Program-made: the position numbers and the translations under genes
Assembly: GCF_900104265.1 (NCBI RefSeq)
Contig: NZ_FNJJ01000005.1
Span: 1 to 64,000, forward strand
DNA from: Ectopseudomonas guguanensis
GTDB lineage: Bacteria > Pseudomonadota > Gammaproteobacteria > Pseudomonadales > Pseudomonadaceae
Length of the DNA: 64,000 bases
Direction of reading: 5' to 3'
Shown: in pieces, positions 58,214-64,000 of the stretch
Numbering within the stretch: the stretch's first letter is position 1
Layout of the letters: the number at the start of each line of letters is the position of its first letter
Notes under the pieces: generated by a model
What the model was told of the DNA's origin: nothing
The model's input: only the letters and a program-made list of their open reading frames with translations
Databases searched by the model: none

Positions 58214-59115
58214 CCGCGGCCCTTGGTGCGGGTCTGGCCGGGCTCGGCGTTCTTTTCCAGATGCTCGATGATCATCCCGGCGACGTCCTTGGCGGTGGTG
58301 GTCTCGATGCCTTCCAGGCCCGGCGAGGAGTTCACCTCCATCACCAGCGGGCCGTGGTTGGAGCGCAGGATGTCCACCCCGGCGACGTTCAGGCCCATGA
58401 CCTTGGCCGCGCGCACCGCGGTCATGCGCTCTTCCGGGGTGATCTTGATCAGGCTGGCACTGCCGCCGCGGTGCAGGTTGGAGCGGAACTCGCCGGCCTT
58501 GGCCTGGCGCTTCATCGCCGCGATCACCTTGTCGCCGACCACGAAGCAGCGGATGTCGGCACCGCCGGCCTCCTGGATGTACTCCTGAACCATGATGTCC
58601 TGCTTGAGGCCGAGGAAGGCCTCGATCACCGACTCGGCGGCCTTGCTCGTTTCGGCCAGCACCACGCCCATGCCCTGGGTGCCTTCCAGCACCTTGATCA
58701 CCAGCGGCGCGCCACCGACCATCTGGATCAGGTCGGGAATGTCGTCGGGGGAGTGGGCGAAACCGGTCACGGGCAGGCCGATGCCCTTGCGCGACAGCAG
58801 CTGCAGGGCGCGCAGCTTGTCGCGCGAGCGGCTGATGGCCACCGACTCGTTGAGCGGGTAGACGCCCATCATCTCGAACTGGCGCAACACCGCGCAGCCA
58901 TAGAAGGTCACCGAGGCGCCGATGCGCGGGATCACCGCATCGAAGCCTTCCAGCGCCTGGCCGCGGTAATGAATCTGTGGCTTGTGGCTGGCGATGTTCA
59001 TATAGGCGCGCAGGGTGTCGATCACCACCATTTCATGGCCGCGCTGCTGACCGGCCTCCACCAGACGGCGGGTGGAATACAGACGCGGGTTGCGCGACAG
59101 CACGGCGATCTTCAT
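58210..59115 (-). CDS. rimK: Ribosomal protein S6 glutamate ligase RimK
   Basis: A 301-aa ATP-grasp ligase that adds glutamates to the C-terminus of ribosomal protein S6. Motifs are [60 protein letters not shown] and [14 protein letters not shown]. The start at 59115 overlaps the rimB stop (ATGA). In pseudomonads RimK activity is reported to respond to c-di-GMP; a large c-di-GMP enzyme gene lies convergently two genes away. Confidence 0.94.
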   Translation of the reverse strand: MKIAVLSRNPRLYSTRRLVEAGQQRGHEMVVIDTLRAYMNIASHKPQIHYRGQALEGFDAVIPRIGASVTFYGCAVLRQFEMMGVYPLNESVAISRSRDKLRALQLLSRKGIGLPVTGFAHSPDDIPDLIQMVGGAPLVIKVLEGTQGMGVVLAETSKAAESVIEAFLGLKQDIMVQEYIQEAGGADIRCFVVGDKVIAAMKRQAKAGEFRSNLHRGGSASLIKITPEERMTAVRAAKVMGLNVAGVDILRSNHGPLVMEVNSSPGLEGIETTTAKDVAGMIIEHLEKNAEPGQTRTKGRG

Positions 59116-59582
59116 TGGGCACCTGGAACGGACGAGGAAAGTGAGGGTTTGTCCTGCACGTAGCTGAGTGCAGGATTGACCACCAGTTGGCCGGTGATCA
59201 GCGCCTTGGAGCCGAGTAGTACGCGATAACGCATGGTCTTGCGACAGGCCAGGGTGAATTCCACTGGCCACAGGCGATTGCCGAGGGCCAGATCGGTACG
59301 GATCACGTAGCGGCTCTGTGCCTGGCCGTTGGAACTCTTGATGCGTTTGACCGACACCAGCGGCGCCTCGCAACGATGGCGGCGCTGCACCTGGGTGCCG
59401 AGGTAGGCGGTGAAGCGCACCCAGTCCTCACCATCGCGCTGGAACGGCTGGATGTCGCTGGCGTGCAGGCTCGACGTGCTGGCGCCGGTGTCGATTTTGG
59501 CGCGCAGGCCGATGATGCCGAGCTCGGGCAGGTTGATCCACTCGCGCAGGCCGATCACGCTGAGCTGGTCGAAAGTCTTCAA
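59112..59582 (-). CDS. rimB: RimK-associated retropepsin-like aspartic protease RimB
   Basis: A 156-aa protein of the family once called ATP-dependent zinc protease. The aspartic protease motif [20 protein letters not shown] is intact, and [19 protein letters not shown] is the second conserved block. RimB is proposed to trim or modulate RimK-glutamylated S6. It is the first gene of rimB-rimK-ldcA with 4-bp overlaps. rimA, which I recall preceding rimB in P. fluorescens, is absent. Confidence 0.88.
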   Translation of the reverse strand: MKTFDQLSVIGLREWINLPELGIIGLRAKIDTGASTSSLHASDIQPFQRDGEDWVRFTAYLGTQVQRRHRCEAPLVSVKRIKSSNGQAQSRYVIRTDLALGNRLWPVEFTLACRKTMRYRVLLGSKALITGQLVVNPALSYVQDKPSLSSSVPGAQ

Positions 59583-59695
59583 GGTGAGAGTGTCCCCTGC
59601 GGCCTACACGGCCTATGATTCCGCGCATTCTAGTTGTGCCTTATGACAACTGCATCAGGCGCCCGTGCCGGATGCGAAATCCATCAGAGAGCCAG

Positions 59696-60127
59696 ATGAG
59701 CGAAAAAGACGACGACAAGGTGCGCCTGGACAAATGGCTGTGGGCGGCGCGTTTCTACAAGACCCGCGCGCTGGCCAAGGCGGCCATCGAAGGGGGCAAG
59801 GTGCATCACCGCGGCGAGCGCTGCAAGCCGGGCAAGGAGCCCAAGGTCGGCGATGAGTACGTGCTGCGCACCGGCTTCGACGAGCGCACGGTGGTGGTGC
59901 TGGCGCTATCGGCGGTACGCCGCGGCGCCCCCGAGGCGCAGCTGCTGTATCGCGAAACCGACGAGAGCATCGCTCGCCGCCAGCAGGCCGCGGCCATGCG
60001 CAAGGCCGGCGCCCTGGGCGTGCAGACCGATGGCCGGCCAAGCAAGAAGCAGCGCCGGCAGATCCATCAGTTCAACGAACAGCAGGAGGGTGGCCTGCGC
60101 CACCCCTGGGCGGACGAGGACGAATAG
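59696..60127 (+). CDS. hslR: S4 domain RNA-binding heat shock protein 15 (HslR)
   Basis: A 143-aa protein. The S4 domain is VRLDKWLWAARFYKTRALAK...IEGGKVHHRGERCKPG. The basic tail (GRPSKKQRRQIHQFN) is typical. Hsp15 recycles stalled 50S subunits that carry a nascent chain. ATG 59696 is taken as the start; the upstream frame lacks similarity. hslO, encoding Hsp33, lies nearby, as in enteric hslRO. Confidence 0.92.
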   Translation: MSEKDDDKVRLDKWLWAARFYKTRALAKAAIEGGKVHHRGERCKPGKEPKVGDEYVLRTGFDERTVVVLALSAVRRGAPEAQLLYRETDESIARRQQAAAMRKAGALGVQTDGRPSKKQRRQIHQFNEQQEGGLRHPWADEDE

Positions 60128-60139
60128 CCTCGTATGTAC

Positions 60140-60202
60140 GTAGGGTGCGCTATGCGCACCGAATCCTCACCGATTGATGTTGGTGCGCACGGCGCACCCT
60201 AC
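60140..60202. repeat. REPIN-like doublet, GTAGGGTGCGC family
   Basis: GTAGGGTGCGCTATGCGCACC and the inverted GGTGCGCACGGCGCACCCTAC with intact ends; the best-preserved member of the family seen at 26240-26302. It lies between convergent hslR and the PAP2 gene. Confidence 0.82.
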
Positions 60203-60205
60203 GCT

Positions 60206-61000
60206 TCAGCGCCCGCTGACAATGCTCAGGCGGCCCAGCAGCGGCAGTCTGGCCAGGCGCGAGGTGATCGGCAGGGTGACTTTTTCCAGCCATTCGCTGG
60301 CGCGGTAACCGAGTGGGGTGTAGCAGCTCCACGCCAGGGCCAGCAGGCTGAGGAACACGCCGCCGACGAAGGCGTCCGCGCCCCAGTGGGCGCCGGCCAC
60401 CAGGCGCGGCAGGATGCCGATCGCGGTAATCGCCCAGACCAGCAGCAGGCGCCAACCGCGGGCGAAGAAGCTCATGAAATAGGCCCAGATCAGCAGCACG
60501 GAGGCGTGATCACCGGGGAAACTGCGGCTGGCGCTGTCCTTCAGGTCCCAGCGTTCTTCCCAGGCCGGGAACATCTCGGTCAGGCGCGCGCTGCCTTCCA
60601 CCACCAGCGACGGGCTGGCGTGTTGCCAGCCCATGTATTCGACCAGGTCGGCGAACAGCACACGCATCAGCAGCATCACCGTCAGGGCGACGAGAAAGGC
60701 GAACAGCGCGCGACGTACCTGGGCACCGGTGAAGATCAGATCGGCCTTGAGCATCACCGCCAGCATCACCACGCCGACCCCGGCATCGACCGGGCGCATG
60801 CTGCCGATGGCCCAGACATGTGCCCACAGGCCGCCGGCGTGTACCGGGTCGTTGAGCAGCTTGAACAGCCACAGATCGAAGACGTTCCACAGCTCGCGGG
60901 TAGGCTGCCACAGCCAGCTGGCGAGCAGTGCGAAGGCCACGACATGGCAGACCAGCAGGGCGCGTGGCTGCCAGTGACGATTGATGAACGTGCTCGACAT
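60206..61000 (-). CDS. PAP2-family membrane phosphatase
   Basis: A 264-aa membrane protein with six helices. Phosphatase motifs C2 and C3 are recognisable as SFPGDHASVLLIWAYF and RLVAGAHWGADAFVGGVF. The first motif (KxxxxxxRP) is not clear, as in lipid A phosphatase relatives. Likely substrates are a lipid phosphate or pyrophosphate such as undecaprenyl pyrophosphate or lipid A; not decidable from sequence. It ends in a REPIN-bounded gap convergent with hslR. Confidence 0.83.
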   Translation of the reverse strand: MSSTFINRHWQPRALLVCHVVAFALLASWLWQPTRELWNVFDLWLFKLLNDPVHAGGLWAHVWAIGSMRPVDAGVGVVMLAVMLKADLIFTGAQVRRALFAFLVALTVMLLMRVLFADLVEYMGWQHASPSLVVEGSARLTEMFPAWEERWDLKDSASRSFPGDHASVLLIWAYFMSFFARGWRLLLVWAITAIGILPRLVAGAHWGADAFVGGVFLSLLALAWSCYTPLGYRASEWLEKVTLPITSRLARLPLLGRLSIVSGR

Positions 61001-61214
61001 GAAAGATCCCTTTGCAGATAGATGACAGGCCCTGTCCCGGGCGCGCGGATGATAGGTCGTGCTGACCGTCGTACAAGGGCGGCAGCGTGCTTGTTCAGCC
61101 AGGGTTCAGGGTGCAGTCGTGCCTGTGAACAGCCGCACATGACGTTCGGCCCTTGGTTGTGCTGGCGTTTGTGCATAAAATCGCCAGCCCTTTTGCAGAC
61201 CCGGGCCAGCCGCC

Positions 61215-62102
61215 ATGAATGACTTCAGTCAACGCTTTCTCTTCGACGACACCGACGTGCGCGGCGAGATGGTCGCGCTGCGCGAGAGCTACGCCCATGT
61301 GCTGGCCAAGCACGCCTACCCGCAGCCGGTGGCGCAGCTGCTCGGCGAGCTGATGGCCGCTGCCGCCCTGCTGGTCGGCACGCTGAAGTTCGACGGCCTG
61401 CTGGTGCTGCAGGCGCGCGCCGAAGGCCCGCTGTCGCTGCTGATGGTCGAATGCTCCAGTGCCCGCGAGCTGCGCGGCATCGCCCGCTACGACGCCGAGC
61501 AGATCGGCGCCGACGCCGACCTGCAGAGCCTGATGCCCAATGGCGTGCTGGCCATCACCATCGACCCCACCCGCGGCCAGCGTTATCAGGGCATCGTCGA
61601 CCTTGACGGCGTCGACCTGGCCGCATGCCTGACCAACTACTTCGCCAGCTCCGAGCAGTTGCCGACCCGCTTCTGGCTCAAGGCCGATGGCCAGCGCGCC
61701 CGCGGCCTGCTGCTGCAGCAGCTGCCGCCGCACCACCAGAGCGAGCCGCAGGAACGCGCCGAGAGCTGGAACCACGTGCTGACCCTGGCCGATACCCTGA
61801 CCGCCGAAGAGCTGCTGGGCCTGGACAACCCGACCCTGTTGCATCGCCTCTATCACCAGGAAAACGTGCGCCTGTTCGACGGGCAGCCGCTGCAGTTCCG
61901 CTGCAGCTGCTCGCGCGAGCGCTCGGCCAGCGCCCTGGCCAGCCTCGGCCAGGCCGACGCCGAGCTGCTGCTGGCCGAGCAGGGCGGCAGCGTGGTGATC
62001 GATTGCCAGTTCTGCAACGAGCGCTACGCCTTCGATGCCGCCGATATCGCCCAGCTGTTCGCCGGTGCCGGCAGCGAAGCGCCGTCGCAGACACGCCATT
62101 GA
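61215..62102 (+). CDS. hslO: Redox-regulated chaperone Hsp33
   Basis: A 295-aa chaperone activated by oxidation. The zinc-binding cysteines are in [14 protein letters not shown] (CxC) and [13 protein letters not shown] (CxxC), separated by about 32 residues as in the family. The N-terminal core has [20 protein letters not shown] and [19 protein letters not shown]. It is followed by pckA after a ~157-bp gap with a perfect hairpin. Confidence 0.94.
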   Translation: MNDFSQRFLFDDTDVRGEMVALRESYAHVLAKHAYPQPVAQLLGELMAAAALLVGTLKFDGLLVLQARAEGPLSLLMVECSSARELRGIARYDAEQIGADADLQSLMPNGVLAITIDPTRGQRYQGIVDLDGVDLAACLTNYFASSEQLPTRFWLKADGQRARGLLLQQLPPHHQSEPQERAESWNHVLTLADTLTAEELLGLDNPTLLHRLYHQENVRLFDGQPLQFRCSCSRERSASALASLGQADAELLLAEQGGSVVIDCQFCNERYAFDAADIAQLFAGAGSEAPSQTRH

Positions 62103-62191
62103 TGAACTTTTCTTCCTTATAGAAGTTCTCTATCGGATCGGAGGCTGCCAAGCGATTCGCTTTTCTGGCATACTCCCGCGACTTTTTTACC

Positions 62192-62219
62192 GTGTAGTGC
62201 AGTTGCCCCTGCACTACAC
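62192..62219. promoter_or_regulatory. Perfect 11-bp inverted repeat in the pckA leader
   Basis: GTGTAGTGCAG-TTGCCC-CTGCACTACAC, 40 bp before the pckA ATG. It lacks a T run, so it is a candidate operator or a leader stem-loop rather than a terminator. A TGGCATACT possible -10 region lies just upstream (around 62167). Confidence 0.6.
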
Positions 62220-62259
62220 AACGTTCGGAAGACTCGGCCAGCGGCCGACGGGGACCCTC

Positions 62260-63801
62260 ATGACGCAAGCCAACAACGCCGTGTATACCGACATCAGCGC
62301 CGCGCAACTGGTCGAAGAAGCCATTCGCCGTGGTGAAGGGGAACTGGCCGCCAACGGCGCGCTGGTCGTTCGTACCGGTCATCGCACTGGCCGCTCGCCG
62401 GCAGACCGCTTCATCGTTCAGGAGCCGAGCACCGAGGCGCAGATCGCCTGGGGCAACATCAACCGTCCGTTCCCGGCCGACAAGTTCGATGCCCTGTGGG
62501 ATCGCGTGGAAGCCTTCAACAACGCCCAGGAACACTTCGTTTCCCACGTTCACGTAGGCTCTGCCGAAGCGCACTACCTGCCGGTGAAAATGACCACCGC
62601 CACCGCCTGGCAGAACCTGTTCGGCCGTCAGCTGTTCATCAACCCGAGCGCCTACAACCCGGCCGGCAAGGCCGAGTGGCAGATCCTCAACGTGGCCAAC
62701 TTCGAGTGCGTGCCGGAGCGTGACGGCACCAACTCCGACGGCTGCGTGATCATCAACTTCGCCGCCCGCAAGGTGCTGATCGCCGGTATGCGTTACGCCG
62801 GCGAGATGAAGAAGGCCATGTTCTCCGTGCAGAACTTCCTGCTGCCGGAAAAGGACGTGCTGCCGATGCACTGCGCCGCCAACATCGGCGAAGATGGCGA
62901 CGTGACCCTGTTCTTCGGTCTGTCCGGCACCGGCAAGACCACCCTGTCCGCCGACGAATCGCGTTACCTGATCGGTGACGACGAGCACGGCTGGGGCGAG
63001 GACGTGGTGTTCAACATCGAAGGCGGCTGCTACGCCAAGTGCATCGACCTGTCCGAGAAAAACGAGCCGGTGATCTGGAAAGCCATCCAGTTCGGCACCG
63101 TGCTGGAGAACGTGGTGCTCGATGAGCAGCGCACCCCCGACTACAGCGACGACAGCCTGACCCAGAACAGCCGCGCGGCCTACCCGCTGGAGTACGTCGA
63201 GAAGCGCAGCGAGAAGAACCTGGGCGGCGAACCGAATGCCGTGATCTTCCTGACCTGCGACCTGACCGGCGTACTGCCGCCGGTGTCGATCCTCAACAAC
63301 GAGCAGGCGGCCTATCACTTCCTGTCCGGCTACACCGCGCTGGTCGGTTCCACCGAAATGGGTTCGGGCGGCGGCATCAAGTCGACCTTCTCCACCTGCT
63401 TCGGCGCGCCGTTCTTCCCGCGTCCGGCCGGCGTCTACGCCGAGCTGCTGATCAAGCGCATCAACGCCTTCGGCTCCAAGGTCTATCTGGTCAACACCGG
63501 CTGGACCGGCGGTGGCTATGGCGTCGGCAAGCGTTTCAACATCCCCACCACCCGTGGTGTGATCGCGGCGATCCAGAGCGGGGCGCTGATCGGTGCCGAG
63601 ACCGAGCACCTGCCGATCATCAACCTGGACGTGCCCAAGGCCGTGCCGGGCGTCGAGACCAACCTGCTCAACCCGCGCAACACCTGGGCAGACAAGAACG
63701 CCTACGACGAAGCCGCCAAGGGCCTGGCCAAGCTGTTCATCGACAACTTCGCCAAGTTCGATGTCAGCGAAGCGATCAAGAACGCCGGCCCGCAGCTCTA
63801 A
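62260..63801 (+). CDS. pckA: Phosphoenolpyruvate carboxykinase (ATP)
   Basis: A 513-aa gluconeogenic enzyme that converts oxaloacetate and ATP to PEP, CO2 and ADP. The kinase-1a P-loop is [16 protein letters not shown], with [18 protein letters not shown] (metal site) and [15 protein letters not shown] (substrate site) intact. ATG 62260 gives the usual ~513 aa; the longer frame upstream runs into hslO. A strong terminator follows. Confidence 0.95.
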   Translation: MTQANNAVYTDISAAQLVEEAIRRGEGELAANGALVVRTGHRTGRSPADRFIVQEPSTEAQIAWGNINRPFPADKFDALWDRVEAFNNAQEHFVSHVHVGSAEAHYLPVKMTTATAWQNLFGRQLFINPSAYNPAGKAEWQILNVANFECVPERDGTNSDGCVIINFAARKVLIAGMRYAGEMKKAMFSVQNFLLPEKDVLPMHCAANIGEDGDVTLFFGLSGTGKTTLSADESRYLIGDDEHGWGEDVVFNIEGGCYAKCIDLSEKNEPVIWKAIQFGTVLENVVLDEQRTPDYSDDSLTQNSRAAYPLEYVEKRSEKNLGGEPNAVIFLTCDLTGVLPPVSILNNEQAAYHFLSGYTALVGSTEMGSGGGIKSTFSTCFGAPFFPRPAGVYAELLIKRINAFGSKVYLVNTGWTGGGYGVGKRFNIPTTRGVIAAIQSGALIGAETEHLPIINLDVPKAVPGVETNLLNPRNTWADKNAYDEAAKGLAKLFIDNFAKFDVSEAIKNAGPQL

Positions 63802-63815
63802 GCTGGGCAGGGCAA

Positions 63816-63847
63816 AAGAAACCGCCTTCGGGCGGTTTCTTTTTTTT
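63816..63847 (+). terminator. Intrinsic terminator after pckA
   Basis: AAGAAACCGCC-TTCG-GGCGGTTTCTT followed by six further T: an 11-bp stem with a stable TTCG loop and a long T run. Confidence 0.93.
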
Positions 63848-64000
63848 AGGCTGCAGGCTGCAGGCGGCAGGCAAGAGCAAAAGCAGCAGGCGTAGGGCGG
63901 GTGAAACCCGCCATGGCCGCAGCGCGGGTTGCACCCGCCCTACGAGACTCGGGCCGTAGGCTGCGCCGTGCGCACCTTGTTTGTTGGCGGCGCACATGGC
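63848..64000. repeat. Repeat-rich end of window
   Basis: After the pckA terminator come GGCTGCAGGCTGCAGGCGGC-type short repeats, the GTAGGGCGGGTGAAACCCGCC doublet at 63892-63943 (mate of 21281-21335) and GTAGGCTGCGCCGTGCGCACC at 63956-63976 (same as the palindrome at the end of argA). No gene is credible in this stretch. Confidence 0.75.

Noticed and set aside
63776..63997. 73-codon frame on the minus strand
   Set aside because: It runs through the pckA terminator and REP palindromes and has no protein features.

Overview
The window is a stretch of Pseudomonas chromosome with high GC content and dense, mostly ordered operons. The gene order recalls P. aeruginosa PAO1 blocks around PA5234-PA5192 (quinone oxidoreductase, rbbA operon, ygfA-ssrS-zapA, pepP-ubiH-ubiI, iron ABC transporter, gcvTH, argE, argA, gshA, tex, ompR-envZ, rimK, hslO, pckA). 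An agu-spu polyamine block that I recall near PA0292-PA0304 in PAO1 lies in the middle. The many GTAG-type palindromic repeats suggest a relative of P. mendocina, but the species call is inference.

Layout. 1-1352: the C-terminal tip of a polymorphic toxin with an LHH nuclease domain, plus a SUKH (SMI1/KNR4) immunity gene. 1363-2148: a REP-associated tyrosine transposase gene between perfect 26-bp inverted repeats. 2149-2881: debris, including a quinone oxidoreductase fragment, and a tiny DUF3309 gene. 2882-11905: quinone oxidoreductase, FliL-like protein, the yhiI-rbbA-yhhJ transporter operon, a CHASE-PAS-GGDEF cyclase and an EVE protein. 12100-18357: a small membrane protein, ygfA, 6S RNA, zapA/zapB-like, then UPF0149-pepP-ubiH-ubiI on the other strand. 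18495-23145: iron ABC transporter and gcvT-gcvH, with no gcvP. 23146-25043: a 192-bp MITE-like element, then a BigR-type ArsR regulator with a large palindromic operator and two YeeE/YedE sulfur-transport genes.

25122-39952: polyamine catabolism. AguB and AguA convert agmatine to putrescine under a TetR regulator (AguR). SpuI and SpuB glutamylate polyamines, SpuC transaminates putrescine, and SpuDEFGH import polyamines. spuA, the amidotransferase gene, survives only as N- and C-terminal fragments around unrelated DNA (31051-31518).

40071-64000: CYTH-CHAD protein, low-affinity phosphate transport pair, argE, argA, a small Rmf/CrpP-like protein, gshA, thioesterase, tex, ompR-envZ, a very large MASE1-LOV-PAS-GGDEF-EAL protein that may be a blue-light receptor, ldcA-rimK-rimB, an S4 protein, PAP2 phosphatase, hslO and pckA.

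Intergenic space is littered with palindromes beginning GTAG and ending CTAC (REP/REPIN style), in several sequence families. Some supply the stop codon of a neighbouring gene, and one sits between ompR and envZ. No rRNA, tRNA, CRISPR or prophage was seen.
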